A stretch of DNA of 64,000 nucleotides from JALYOC01 sp036675345 (GCA_036675345.1 JAKFFE010000002.1:1-64000), one strand, 5' to 3'; shown: positions 16,625 to 24,305, counted from the first letter of the stretch. Translations and numbers: made by a program. Notes: generated from the letters alone by a model not told the origin.

Positions 16625-17361
16625 TCGGCCTCTTGCTGTCGGTGGTGCTGGCGCAGGGCTACTACACGCCCGCCGAGGCCCAGGCGGTGTTCGGGCAGGC
16701 CAACGACGCCTACTACCGGGAGGACTATCCGGCGGCGATCGAGGCCTACCAGAAGCTGCTGGAGCGGGGCTTTGGCGGGGAGGATCTCCTCTACAACCTG
16801 GGCACCGCATACCTGGCCCAGAACGATCTGGGCCGGGCGGTGCTGTATCTGGAGCGTGCCCGCCGGCTGGGGGGAGCAGTCGAAGACATCGACGCCCAGT
16901 TGGCGATGGCCCGCTCGCGGCAACTGGATCAGGTGGTGGGCGCCCTGGCCGAGGAGACCTTCGTGGCCCGGGTCACCGCCGCCACCCACGCCGGCGCCGC
17001 CGGCTGGACCTTCCTGGGCGCGTGGACGGTGGTGTTCCTCTCCCTGCTCGCCTTCCGGTGGTCGCCCGCCGGCAAGCGCGGCTGGACGGTGGTGATGCTG
17101 CTGGCCGCGTTGGCGCTGGTGCTTCCTTCGGGAGCGATCCTGGCCGCGCACGTCTACGAGGCCCGGGCGGTGCGGGAGGCAGTGATCGTGGCGGCCACCG
17201 TCCAGGCCCGGGAGCTGCCCAAGCCCGGAGGGAAGGTGGCCTTCGAGATCCACGCCGGGCTCAAGGTCCGGACCCTCGAGAGCTCGGGCGCGTTCTCACG
17301 CATCCGGCTCCCCAACGGACTGGAGGGCTGGGTCCAACAGGACACCCTGGAGGCGCTGTGA
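16621..17361 (+). CDS. batE: BatE-like protein: TPR, two membrane helices and SH3-like end
   Basis: The precursor has 246 residues. A short signal (MIGLLLSVVLAQGYY) is followed by TPR units (ANDAYYREDYPAAIEAYQKLLERG; LYNLGTAYLAQNDLGRAVLYLERA). Transmembrane helices WTFLGAWTVVFLSLLAF and GWTVVMLLAALALVLPSGAILAA lie at about 130-185. The C-terminal domain, with LKVRTLESSGAFSRIRLPNGLEGWVQQDTLEAL, is an SH3b fold that could bind peptidoglycan or a partner. I start at the ATG that overlaps the batD stop; an upstream GTG at 16615 is less likely. It ends the operon. A leaderless gap of about 100 bases follows. Confidence 0.85.
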   Translation: MIGLLLSVVLAQGYYTPAEAQAVFGQANDAYYREDYPAAIEAYQKLLERGFGGEDLLYNLGTAYLAQNDLGRAVLYLERARRLGGAVEDIDAQLAMARSRQLDQVVGALAEETFVARVTAATHAGAAGWTFLGAWTVVFLSLLAFRWSPAGKRGWTVVMLLAALALVLPSGAILAAHVYEARAVREAVIVAATVQARELPKPGGKVAFEIHAGLKVRTLESSGAFSRIRLPNGLEGWVQQDTLEAL

Positions 17362-17462
17362 AGCGAGTGTCGGCCAACGAACGACTAGGCTGGCCTCGTG
17401 GGAATCCGCTAGAGTGATGGGCGTCTGCCGGGGGGGCGAACGTCATCTTGGAGGAAGCGCCC

Positions 17463-17843
17463 TTGTTCGAAGTTCGCACCCGTCCCGGCCGGAACCGGCT
17501 GTACTTCACCATGCGTGGGGCGATCTCCCTGGCCGAGGCCCAGCAGGCCGTGGAGCAGGTGATCACCGAGAGCGCGCGGCTGCGCCCGGGCTTTGACACC
17601 ATCACCGACATCAACGGGCTGGATCCGCTCTCCCCCGAGGTGCTGGAGCAGATCGATCGCATCAACCGCCACCTGGCGAAGATGGCCCCGGGAAAGGTGG
17701 TCCGGGTGGTGGGTCGGTCGGTCCACGCCGCGGTCCAGTTCGAGAAGCTCAGCAAGAAGATTGGCCACTCCGCGCAGTTGGCCTTCAGCCTGGAGGAGGC
17801 CGAGCGCCTCCTGGATGGAATGCCCGAGGAGTTCCTGGGCTAA
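17463..17843 (+). CDS. SpoIIAA/STAS-like domain protein
   Basis: The protein has 126 residues. The beta-alpha-beta pattern RLYFTMRGAISLAEAQQAVEQVITE, TDINGLDPLSPEVL and GKVVRVVGRSVHAAVQFEKL has the length and order of the SpoIIAA-like/STAS fold, without an obvious phosphorylatable Ser. It may sense or relay phosphorylation through a partner. I start at the TTG at 17463, 8 bases after a GGAGG site; the TTG at 17448 lies before that site and would lack one. The stop and the next start share one base (TAATG), so it is coupled to the response regulator. The pair may form a small signalling unit. Confidence 0.6.
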   Translation: MFEVRTRPGRNRLYFTMRGAISLAEAQQAVEQVITESARLRPGFDTITDINGLDPLSPEVLEQIDRINRHLAKMAPGKVVRVVGRSVHAAVQFEKLSKKIGHSAQLAFSLEEAERLLDGMPEEFLG

Positions 17844-18235
17844 TGGCCCCACCGGCCAAACCCGCGCCGTTCCGGATCCTGCTGGTGGAGGACGAGCCGG
17901 TGATCCGTGAACTGGTGAGGAGCATGCTCACCGACGGAGAGGTCACGGTGGAGGTGGCCGCCAGCGGCACCGATGGGCTGCGGCTGGCCAGGAGCCAGTC
18001 GTTCCAGCTGATCCTGCTGGATGTGGTGCTGCCCCAGATGGACGGAATCACCCTCTGCCGGCTGCTCAAGGCCGACGCGGCCCTGGCCAGGACTCCGGTG
18101 TACATGCTGACCGCCAAGGCCCGCCGCGCGGACATGGAGGCGGCCACCCAGGCGGGTGCGGACGGATACATCCACAAGCCCTTCCGGGGAGCGGAGCTGA
18201 TGGCGCTGGTGGCCCGGCTCCGGGACGGCCGCTGA
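17843..18235 (+). CDS. Single-domain response regulator (CheY-like receiver)
   Basis: The protein has 130 residues, only a receiver domain. Acidic residues for metal (VEDEP), the phosphoacceptor Asp in LLDVVLPQMDG (residue about 55), the Thr/Ser in MLTAKA and the Lys in HKPFRG are all present. There is no output domain, so it would act through protein contacts, like CheY or the single-domain regulators of gliding control. It is coupled to the upstream STAS-like gene by TAATG. No histidine kinase is nearby. Confidence 0.85.
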   Translation: MAPPAKPAPFRILLVEDEPVIRELVRSMLTDGEVTVEVAASGTDGLRLARSQSFQLILLDVVLPQMDGITLCRLLKADAALARTPVYMLTAKARRADMEAATQAGADGYIHKPFRGAELMALVARLRDGR

Positions 18236-18237
18236 GG

Positions 18238-18555
18238 CTAGGGCAGGCGCGGGTGGAGGAACCGGGCCAGGGCGAACAGGTCCTCCCAGTCCAGGTCCTC
18301 GAACTCCAGCCCCACCCCGTTCTCCTCCCAGCGGCGGACCAGGCAGCGGGTGAGCACCTCCCGGTCCGGCAGCGGCAGGGCGACCGTGAAGCGGGTCTGG
18401 TGGGAGGGTGCCTCGCACTCCAGGAACAGCCCGGCCATGGAGAGGTCGCGGGCGCGTGCGGCGTAGGCCCGGCCATTGACCAGCACCTTGACGGTGAGGT
18501 CGGTCTCGACGCGCGGGTGGAACCGGTCCGGCATCTGCTGGGGGCCAACGTTCAT
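18238..18555 (-). CDS. PilZ domain protein (likely c-di-GMP binding)
   Basis: The protein has 105 residues. HPRVETDL at the N-terminus gives an RxxxR-like arm and DLSMAGLFLE gives the D/NxSxxG motif of PilZ, followed by a five- to six-strand barrel ending WEENGVGLEFEDL. The first motif is RFHPRVE, a common variant. It lacks the long extra domains of effector proteins and may act as an adaptor. The start ATG follows a GGAG site. It converges with the response regulator (3 bases apart) and diverges from the patatin gene. A promoter-like sequence shared with another gene precedes it at 18587-18623. Confidence 0.8.
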   Translation of the reverse strand: MNVGPQQMPDRFHPRVETDLTVKVLVNGRAYAARARDLSMAGLFLECEAPSHQTRFTVALPLPDREVLTRCLVRRWEENGVGLEFEDLDWEDLFALARFLHPRLP

Positions 18556-18586
18556 GCGCTGCTCCTTGAAGCTACAGGTCGGTGGC

Positions 18587-18623
18587 AGTGTGGAGCAGGC
18601 TGAAGCGCGATCAACTTTTCGGC
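18587..18623 (-). promoter_or_regulatory. Promoter-like sequence of the PilZ gene; 15-bp element also at 57791-57805
   Basis: On the minus strand GCCGAAAAGTTGATC (18623-18609) contains TTGATC, followed after 16 bases by CACACT at 18592-18587. The same 15-mer stands at 57805-57791 upstream of a small secreted protein, there followed after 16 bases by TACTCT. An A-rich stretch just before TTGATC could act as an UP-type element. The function as a promoter is inferred. Confidence 0.4.
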
Positions 18624-18659
18624 CGGCGCGACCGGACGGCAGGGGAGGATGAGGTCCCG

Positions 18660-19886
18660 ATGAATGCGTTGGTGATGGCAGGGGGAGGCGCCCGGGGCGC
18701 GTACGAGGCAGGGGTGGTCCGCTACCTGCGCGAGGAGCTGCCTCCCGAGGCCCGGGCCAAGGTCCACTTCGACATCCTGTGCGGCACCTCGGTGGGGGCG
18801 ATCACCGCCTGCTTCATGGCCGCCACGGCCGATCAGCCCGCCGAACAGGGGAAGGTGCTGAGCCGGATCTGGGAGCAGCTGCGCTTCGAGGAGGTCTTCA
18901 ACCTGGAGGGCGCCGACCTGTGGTCGCTGGGGCGGCGGATGTGGCGCGCGGTCACCCATGAGCCGGCCCGTCCGGAAGGGTGGCGACTGCACGATCTGCT
19001 CCACCCCGAGCCGCTGGAGCGGATGGTCCGCACCGCCGCCTCCTGGGCCAACGTCTCCGCCAACCTGGCCCGCCGGCACCTGCGCGCCCTGGCGGTTTCC
19101 ACCACCGAGATCGACAGCGGCAAGACGGTGGTGTTCGTCCAGCAGCGGGAGGGTGGACTGCCCCCCTGGAGCCGCGACCCGTATCAGGAGGTCCGGGAGG
19201 CGGTGCTGGGGCCGGAGCACGCGCTGGCCTCCGCCTCCATCCCGTTGTTCTTCCGCTCGGTGCGGATCGGCGAGCGCTTCTATTGCGACGGCAGCCTGCG
19301 CCAGGCCACCCCGCTGTCCCCGGCGCTGCGGCTGGGCGCCGAGCGGGTGCTGATCATCTCCATGCGCTACCGGCCGCCAGGCCCGCCGCCGGTCAAGCCG
19401 CTGATGGCCTACCCCACCACCCCGGTGCTGATGGGCAAGGTGCTCAACGCCCTGATGCTGGATCACACCGACTACGATCTGGATCGGCTGCGGCGCACCA
19501 ACACCATGCTCTGGGCGGGGCGGGAGGCCTTCGGGCCGGAGTTCCTCACCCAGATCAACGCCACCATCGAGAAGATGCGCGGGCAGGGCTACCGGCTGGT
19601 GCAGGACCTGGTGATCCGCCCCTCCCGGGATCTGGCCACCATCGCCGCCGGGCACGTGCGCCGGCTGCGGCCCTCGGCCACCCGCTCCAGCGGGCTGCCC
19701 TCCCGGCTGCTGCAGCGGGTGGCCCAGAGCCAGCTGGTCAGCGAGGGGGACCTGGCCAGCTACCTGCTGTTCGACGGTCGCTACGCGCAGGAGTTGATCG
19801 AGCTGGCGATGGAGGACGCCCACGCCCGCCGGGAGGAGCTGATCCGCTTCTTCTGCGAGGACGTGGCCCCGGTCGAGCGCAGCTGA
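18660..19886 (+). CDS. Patatin-like phospholipase
   Basis: The protein has 408 residues. The oxyanion loop is MAGGGARGAYEAG (7-18), the nucleophile is Ser44 in GTSVG, and the catalytic Asp210 is in CDGS. Thus the Ser-Asp dyad of the bacterial patatin family is complete. The C-terminal third is helical, with many Arg residues, and may bind lipid. No signal peptide is seen, so the enzyme is cytosolic or secreted by another route. The ATG at 18660 has a GAGG site and starts right at the MNALVMAGGG motif; upstream in-frame starts extend into non-coding sequence. No terminator is obvious after it. Confidence 0.85.
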   Translation: MNALVMAGGGARGAYEAGVVRYLREELPPEARAKVHFDILCGTSVGAITACFMAATADQPAEQGKVLSRIWEQLRFEEVFNLEGADLWSLGRRMWRAVTHEPARPEGWRLHDLLHPEPLERMVRTAASWANVSANLARRHLRALAVSTTEIDSGKTVVFVQQREGGLPPWSRDPYQEVREAVLGPEHALASASIPLFFRSVRIGERFYCDGSLRQATPLSPALRLGAERVLIISMRYRPPGPPPVKPLMAYPTTPVLMGKVLNALMLDHTDYDLDRLRRTNTMLWAGREAFGPEFLTQINATIEKMRGQGYRLVQDLVIRPSRDLATIAAGHVRRLRPSATRSSGLPSRLLQRVAQSQLVSEGDLASYLLFDGRYAQELIELAMEDAHARREELIRFFCEDVAPVERS

Positions 19887-19929
19887 AGGCGGCCCGTCCG
19901 GACCTGCGGACGGGGTGGAAGGGGCGGCG

Positions 19930-19993
19930 GACCGGGGGCGAGGCGTAACCCCTGGGAGTTCCAGCAGGTGAGAGGTGGCACGGGCCCTGAACA
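19930..19993 (+). promoter_or_regulatory. Promoter-like region of the type III secretion operon, related to 23081-23143
   Basis: GACCGGGGGCGAGGCGTAACCCC at 19930-19952 and TGGCACGGGCCCTGAACA at 19976-19993 match two blocks at 23081-23104 and 23126-23143 at almost the same spacing. TGGCAC followed by five bases and CTGAA resembles a sigma-54 -24/-12 site, but the -12 GC is replaced by GA, so sigma-54 use is uncertain. The upstream block could be an activator site. Confidence 0.45.
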
Positions 19994-20031
19994 AGGGGCG
20001 CACCACTCATCTCTCCCCAACGGAGCCCGCC

Positions 20032-20505
20032 ATGCCCGACAACCGAATCAGTTCCCTCACCGTCGCCGAGACCGGCGGCCGCCAGACCCCGCGCAACGAG
20101 TTCGGAGAGGTCTTCGCCCGGACCGGGTCAGAAGTCCTGCGGACCGGCGCGGGACTGGCCGGAGTGTTGGGATCGGTGGTCACCGGGACCCCGGTGGTCA
20201 GCGCGGCGGTCAACAGCCTGCAGGGCCTGTTCGCCAGTTCTGCGGCTCCCAGCGCACGCAGCACCACCACCCTCTCCGGAGGAGAGGCCACCACCGGGGG
20301 CGCCGCCGGCGGCAGCGGGGGTGGGGACGCGATGGAGCTGCTGCAGGCGCAGGCCGCGATGCAGTCCGAGGGCTTCAAGCTCAACGCCGTGTACCTGGGC
20401 CTCCAGCGCGAGATGCAGCGGGAGAGCCGCGAGTTCTCGGCCCTCTCCAACATCATGAAGGTCCGGCACGACACCGCGAAGTCCGCCATCAACAACGTCC
20501 GGTAA
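20032..20505 (+). CDS. Small helical protein heading the type III secretion operon; possible needle or rod protein
   Basis: The protein has 157 residues. The N-terminal half is polar with a Gly/Ala region and a Ser/Gly/Thr-rich linker (about 80-105). The C-terminal 45 residues form an amphipathic helix rich in Gln, Met and Arg ending ALSNIMKVRHDTAKSAINNVR. This layout (a variable N-terminus and one conserved C-terminal helix) is common in export-apparatus substrates such as needle, rod and hook-basal proteins. I could not place it in a family, so SctF is only a suggestion. It is the first gene of the cluster. The SctI-like gene follows after 5 bases, and the operon promoter candidate lies just upstream. 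Confidence 0.55.
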   Translation: MPDNRISSLTVAETGGRQTPRNEFGEVFARTGSEVLRTGAGLAGVLGSVVTGTPVVSAAVNSLQGLFASSAAPSARSTTTLSGGEATTGGAAGGSGGGDAMELLQAQAAMQSEGFKLNAVYLGLQREMQRESREFSALSNIMKVRHDTAKSAINNVR

Positions 20506-20510
20506 CGCCC

Positions 20511-20984
20511 ATGGCCATCGACAAGATTGCCTCCGTCGCCGGGACGGGAACGGCCCCCACCGCTCCCAAGGAATCCTTCGCCCAGGTCGCCTCCTCCTCC
20601 CCCTTCAAGAGTGGACAGCCCGGTGCGACGATCGCCGCGCCTCCCAGGGAAGCAGGGGTGCCGGCCCGTCCCCAGGCCGCGGCCGGAGTGGCCCAGGCCC
20701 ACTGTCCCCCCTCGGTGACCTCGGCCGGGAAGGTGAACCCCTCTTTGTCGGTGGCCGGCAGCCACCGGGTGGAGGCCTCCCGGGTCGCCGATCGGGTGCT
20801 GGCCGCGCAGCATCGGCTGGACCTGGTGCTGGAGCAGGCCCAGTCGGGGAAGACCTTCACCCCCACCGAGCTGCTCTCGCTGCAGGCCCACGTCTACAGC
20901 GCCAGTCAGGAGCTCGATCTGGCGGGGAAGGTCGTGGAGAAGGCGACCTCCGGCCTCAAGACCCTGCTGCAGACCCAGCTGTGA
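20511..20984 (+). CDS. SctI-like inner rod protein (EscI/YscI/HrpB type)
   Basis: The protein has 157 residues. A disordered Pro/Ala/Ser-rich N-terminus is followed by two helices; the last, LLSLQAHVYSASQELDLAGKVVEKATSGLKTLLQTQ, ends the protein in the manner of SctI rod proteins, where a C-terminal helix closes with Leu-Gln-Thr-Gln. It lies directly before sctJ, the usual sctI position. In other systems SctI forms the rod inside the inner-ring base and helps set substrate switching. The assignment rests on position and the C-terminal helix. The gene follows its neighbour by 5 bases. Confidence 0.6.
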   Translation: MAIDKIASVAGTGTAPTAPKESFAQVASSSPFKSGQPGATIAAPPREAGVPARPQAAAGVAQAHCPPSVTSAGKVNPSLSVAGSHRVEASRVADRVLAAQHRLDLVLEQAQSGKTFTPTELLSLQAHVYSASQELDLAGKVVEKATSGLKTLLQTQL

Positions 20985-21021
20985 TTCGCCTCGTCTCTCT
21001 ACCTCCCGCCCGGAGTCGCGC

Positions 21022-21801
21022 ATGAACCGCCTTGTCCTCTCGTCGTTGGCAGTCCTCTGGCTGGCCGGCTGCAGCACCCAGATCCAGCACGGCCTGGACG
21101 AACGCGCCGCCAACGAGCTGCAGACAGTCCTGCTGGAGCGGGGCTTCGAGCCGCGCAAGGTCCTGGAGCCGGGGAAGAAGCCCACCTGGGCAATCGAGGT
21201 GGATGAGGACCGGGCCCCGGATGCGGTGCGGGTGCTCTCCGAGCTGGGACTTCCCCGACCCGCGGCCCAGGGCTTCTCCGAGCTGTTCGGCAAGGGGAGC
21301 CTGGTCCCCACTCCCACCGAAGAGCGGGCGCTGTACATCCAGGCCCTGTCCGGAGAGCTGGCGCGCACCCTGGAAGGGGTGGAGGGGGTCACCGGCGCCC
21401 GGGTGCACCTGGTGGTTCCCGCCGCGCCACGCCCGGGGGCGCCCCCGGTGGCCTCCAAGGCCGCGGCCTATCTGCGGGTGCGCGCCGGCCGCGCCGCCGA
21501 GCTGAACGGGATGAGGGAACAGCTGGCCGGGCTGATCGCCGGGAGCGTGGAGGGCCTGAGCCCGGACTCGGTCTCGCTGGTGATCGACGAGGTGACCGCC
21601 ACCGTGGTGGCCACGCCCGCCGAGGCCCCACCCAACCAGCGGGTTCGGGTGCTGCTGGCGACCTTCGGCGGCGCGGTGGTGCTGCTGGCCGCCACCGCCA
21701 TCTTGCTGGCGCTGCGGCTGAGGAACGCCAGGCCTCCGGAGCTGCAGCCGGTTCCGGCGCCCCGTCCCTCGGTCTCCACGGCGGCCCGGAAGGTCGCCTG
21801 A
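21022..21801 (+). CDS. sctJ: SctJ, inner-membrane ring lipoprotein of the type III secretion system
   Basis: A precursor of 259 residues with a clear lipobox, LAGC (Cys17). Two ring-building modules follow: residues about 25-85 (ERAANELQTVLLERGFEPRK, RVLSELGLPRP) and 105-195 (LARTLEGVEGVTGARVHLVVP, SVEGLSPDSVSLVIDEV), each as in EscJ/YscJ/PrgK. One transmembrane helix, VLLATFGGAVVLLAATAILLAL, lies at about 213-235 and a basic cytoplasmic tail ends the protein. It forms the inner-membrane ring with SctD, which is not in this window. It shares one base with the next gene (TGATG). Confidence 0.9.
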   Translation: MNRLVLSSLAVLWLAGCSTQIQHGLDERAANELQTVLLERGFEPRKVLEPGKKPTWAIEVDEDRAPDAVRVLSELGLPRPAAQGFSELFGKGSLVPTPTEERALYIQALSGELARTLEGVEGVTGARVHLVVPAAPRPGAPPVASKAAAYLRVRAGRAAELNGMREQLAGLIAGSVEGLSPDSVSLVIDEVTATVVATPAEAPPNQRVRVLLATFGGAVVLLAATAILLALRLRNARPPELQPVPAPRPSVSTAARKVA

Positions 21802-23054
21802 TGTCTCCCCCGGACCGGACCGTGGCCCAGCGGCCCCCCCGCCAGGAGGCCGGGACTTCCCCGCAGCGGGAGAGGCCGGTGCCTTCGCCGTCGCCGCAGG
21901 CGCTGGCCACCCCGAAGGGGGAGGACACCACCCGTCGGCAGCTCCGGGCGCCCGATCCCGCCTCGCGCCTGGAGGACACCGCCCGTCGGGAGGTCCGGGC
22001 GCCCGAGGCCGCTCCGCGCCTGGAGGACACCACCCGTCGGGAGGTCCGGGCGCCCGAGGCCGCCCCGCGCTTGGCGGACACCACCCGCCGCGCGGTTCCG
22101 GCAGCGCCGCTGCGTCCGCCCACCCCATCCACGGAGCAGGGTCACCCGCCGGACCGGTCTGCGCGGGCGTATCAGCGCACCGGCGTGCCGGACGCGTTGC
22201 CAGAAGTCAGGGATCGACACCGCAACGAGGCCGACTGGGCCACTCCTCCCTGGCCTCGGGTGGCAGTGGCCTCCCCCGGGCCGGCTCGGGAACAGCGCCG
22301 CTCTCCGTCCGGCCCGGAACTGGCGCCAGCGGCGCAGGCGCAGCCCCCGGTTGCCCCGACGCGGTCTCCCCTCGCGTCCACCGAGGCGCTTCCCCCCGTG
22401 ACACCCCAGGTCCGGAGGACGGAGCTGCTGCCGCGGACGCCCAGGGAGCTGAACCGGCAGCCGCCCGGCGATGATCCGGCCCGGACCCGGGTGGAGGCGC
22501 CTGGCCGCCGCCGGGCTTCCGAACCCCCACCGCCAGCGCGTCCAGATCCGGGGGGCCGCCCGACGGGGCCCCTCGCGGCGGCGCCTTCGCCGCATCCGGG
22601 AGGGCTCCAGCGAGTGCGGCCAAGTCCCCCGGAGCGTCTGCCGGTACCGGTGGCGGAGCAGGGCACCCGCCTGCTGGCACGCACCCATCCTTGGAGCGCG
22701 GAGGCGGTGGCGCTGCTGGGGTGTGCGCTCCGCAAGGAGGCGGTGCTGGAGCTGCTGCAGGGGCTGGCTGAGGAGCCACGGAAGGCCGCGCTGGGCCTGG
22801 CCCAGCATCTGCTGGGGCTGGATCCCGGCACCCGGAAGGCGCGGCTGGCCCAGCGGTTTGGTGAACGCCTGGACGGTGGCGCGCGGGTCCGGGAGCTGCT
22901 GGTCGGGAACGCCGGGCTGGAGGCGGAGCTGTGGCGGCGCCTTCCCGCCCATCACCAGCGAAGTCATCCCCAGCTGCAGGGCACCTCTCCCCAGGCCCCC
23001 CATCCGGTGCGGGACGCACTGGTGGAGCGGCTGGTGAAGGAGGCCCTCCGTTAG
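21801..23054 (+). CDS. Proline-rich type III secretion protein, possible SctP needle-length regulator
   Basis: The protein has 417 residues. The N-terminal 270 residues are almost wholly Pro, Arg, Ala, Glu and Gln and contain three copies of a 17-residue unit (consensus TTRREVRAPEAAPRLED). From about residue 285 the sequence turns into helices (WSAEAVALLGCALRKEAVLELLQ and others). It stands before sctQ, the place of SctP or FliK-type molecular rulers, and shares their low-complexity, length-variable body. The conserved SctP C-terminal switch domain is not evident, so the role remains a proposal. It is coupled to sctJ by TGATG. Its GC content and repeat suggest recent internal duplication. Confidence 0.45.
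   Translation: MSPPDRTVAQRPPRQEAGTSPQRERPVPSPSPQALATPKGEDTTRRQLRAPDPASRLEDTARREVRAPEAAPRLEDTTRREVRAPEAAPRLADTTRRAVPAAPLRPPTPSTEQGHPPDRSARAYQRTGVPDALPEVRDRHRNEADWATPPWPRVAVASPGPAREQRRSPSGPELAPAAQAQPPVAPTRSPLASTEALPPVTPQVRRTELLPRTPRELNRQPPGDDPARTRVEAPGRRRASEPPPPARPDPGGRPTGPLAAAPSPHPGGLQRVRPSPPERLPVPVAEQGTRLLARTHPWSAEAVALLGCALRKEAVLELLQGLAEEPRKAALGLAQHLLGLDPGTRKARLAQRFGERLDGGARVRELLVGNAGLEAELWRRLPAHHQRSHPQLQGTSPQAPHPVRDALVERLVKEALR
21920..22072 (+). repeat. 51-bp tandem repeat, three units, inside the proline-rich T3SS gene
   Basis: Units start at 21920, 21971 and 22022, each beginning GGAGGACACC; a degenerate fourth starts at 22073. The unit length of 51 keeps the reading frame and encodes a 17-residue Arg/Glu/Pro segment. 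The second and third units are nearly identical, a sign of recent duplication. Confidence 0.85.
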
Positions 23055-23080
23055 GCTGGGACCGACCGTCCCGCGCGCTG

Positions 23081-23143
23081 GACCGGGGGGAGGGGCTAAC
23101 CCCCTGGATTCGTGAACGGCGGCGTTGGCAGGGGGCTTGAACA
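23081..23143 (+). promoter_or_regulatory. Promoter-like region before sctQ, related to 19930-19993
   Basis: GACCGGGGGGAGGGGCTAACCCC and TGGCAGGGGGCTTGAACA repeat the two-block arrangement upstream of the first gene of the cluster, with a one-base difference in spacing. The second block again looks like TGGCA-N6-TTGA, a variant of the sigma-54 pattern. It would give sctQ and the downstream export genes their own start site. Confidence 0.45.
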
Positions 23144-23153
23144 GTGGTCGCCC

Positions 23154-24305
23154 ATGCCCGCCGACTCCGAAGTCTCCCTCACCCCCACCCGACAGATTGT
23201 CCGCCTGGCCCGATTGGGAACGCGTCGCCTGACCCGGGCCCATCTGGCGCTGCAGCACCGCCCCGGCCTGGCCGCCGCGGCGCAGGCGCTGCTGGGACCG
23301 ATCGCCTCCGCCATCGGCGACCAGATTGGCGCCCCGGTGACCCTCAGCGCCCGGCTGTTGGACGGAACCTTCTCTCCCCGCGCCTCGCTGGCCCCGCTCT
23401 CCGGGTACGCGGTGTTCGAACTCTCCGCCGCCAACGCCACCGCGGTCCTGGACCTGGAGCTGCCCTTCCTGGTGGCGATGCTGGGCCGGGTGGCCGGCGC
23501 TCCTGGACGCCTCGGCCCGGCGACGACCTTCACCCGCATCGAGGAGGCGGCCTTCGGCCTGGTCACCCTGGCCGGGCTGACCGCGGTCCGGCGCGCGGAC
23601 GCCTTCGAGCGCCAGTTCGCCCCGCGGCTCACCGCCCTGACCCACGACCGGGCGGAGGTGCTCTCCCGGCTCGATGAGACCCAGGCCCATGTGGCGCTGG
23701 AGGTGGGGATCTCTCTTGCCGACCAGACCGGGGTGGGGCGGCTGCTGCTGCCGTCCCGCACCCTGCAGATCCTCTCCGAGGCCTTCCCCTCCCTCCCCAA
23801 CCCGGTGCCCGAACTCCCGGCCACCGTCTCCCGCGCCCGCGTCCCGGCGCAGGTGTGCGCCGGAACCTGTGCCCTCCGCGCGGACGAACTGCGCGCGCTG
23901 CAGCCGGGGGACGTGGTGTTGCTGGGAGAGCTCCGGGTGACCGCCGGCCAGGTCCACGGTGCGGCCCGGGTCTCCACCGCCCTCTTTGATCTCTCCGGTG
24001 AGCTGTCGCCCGCCGGCTTTGTGACCCAGCGCGGAACCCCCCGCGCCTTCCCCCAGGAGCCCCCCATGTCCGTGAACCCCGCCGAACCCTTTCCGCCCCT
24101 TCCCCTGGAAGTGGAGGTGGAGCTGACCCGGCTGCGTCTGTCGGTCAGCGAGCTCGCCAACCTCCGCGCCGGAGCGCTGGTCCCGCTGCACATCAACTCC
24201 AGCGAGCCGGTGGTGCTGAAGGTGGGCGACCGGGCGGTGGCCCGGGCGGAGTTGGTGGAGATCGAGGGCGAGGTCGGGGCGCGGATCCTCGCGCTGCTGC
24301 CGTGA
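23154..24305 (+). CDS. sctQ: SctQ, cytoplasmic sorting-platform (C-ring) protein with SPOA domain
   Basis: The protein has 383 residues. The N-terminal domain (1-200) has the HrcQ/FliM-like middle with YAVFELSAANATAVLDLELPFLVAMLGRVAG. A SPOA-like stretch lies near 235-275 and a full C-terminal SPOA (FliN-type) domain at about 318-383 (PLEVEVELTRLRLSVSELANL; VVLKVGDRAVARAELVEIEGEVGARI). It builds the cytosolic pods under the export gate with SctK, SctL and the SctN ATPase, none of them in the window. I start at the ATG at 23154; a GTG at 23112 lies inside the promoter-like block. An internal start (Met305) is described separately. Confidence 0.85.
   Translation: MPADSEVSLTPTRQIVRLARLGTRRLTRAHLALQHRPGLAAAAQALLGPIASAIGDQIGAPVTLSARLLDGTFSPRASLAPLSGYAVFELSAANATAVLDLELPFLVAMLGRVAGAPGRLGPATTFTRIEEAAFGLVTLAGLTAVRRADAFERQFAPRLTALTHDRAEVLSRLDETQAHVALEVGISLADQTGVGRLLLPSRTLQILSEAFPSLPNPVPELPATVSRARVPAQVCAGTCALRADELRALQPGDVVLLGELRVTAGQVHGAARVSTALFDLSGELSPAGFVTQRGTPRAFPQEPPMSVNPAEPFPPLPLEVEVELTRLRLSVSELANLRAGALVPLHINSSEPVVLKVGDRAVARAELVEIEGEVGARILALLP
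24055..24068 (+). promoter_or_regulatory. Internal ribosome site and start codon for SctQ-C
   Basis: AGGAG at 24055-24059 precedes the in-frame ATG at 24066-24068 by 6 bases, an ideal Shine-Dalgarno arrangement inside the sctQ coding region. Translation from here gives a 79-residue product containing only the C-terminal SPOA domain. Other systems (Yersinia YscQ, Salmonella SpaO) make such a fragment by an internal start. Confidence 0.6.

Noticed and set aside
19976..19993. Firm sigma-54 promoter
   Set aside because: The -24 TGGCAC fits but the essential GC at -12 is GA in both copies, so I kept it only as a promoter-like match.
19990..20010. HrpL-type box (GGAACC...CCACTCA) before the type III cluster
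   Set aside because: CCACTCA is present at about 20003, but no GGAACC lies at the required distance upstream.
23112..23153. Upstream GTG start for sctQ
   Set aside because: It lies within the conserved promoter-like block; the ATG at 23154 is better placed.
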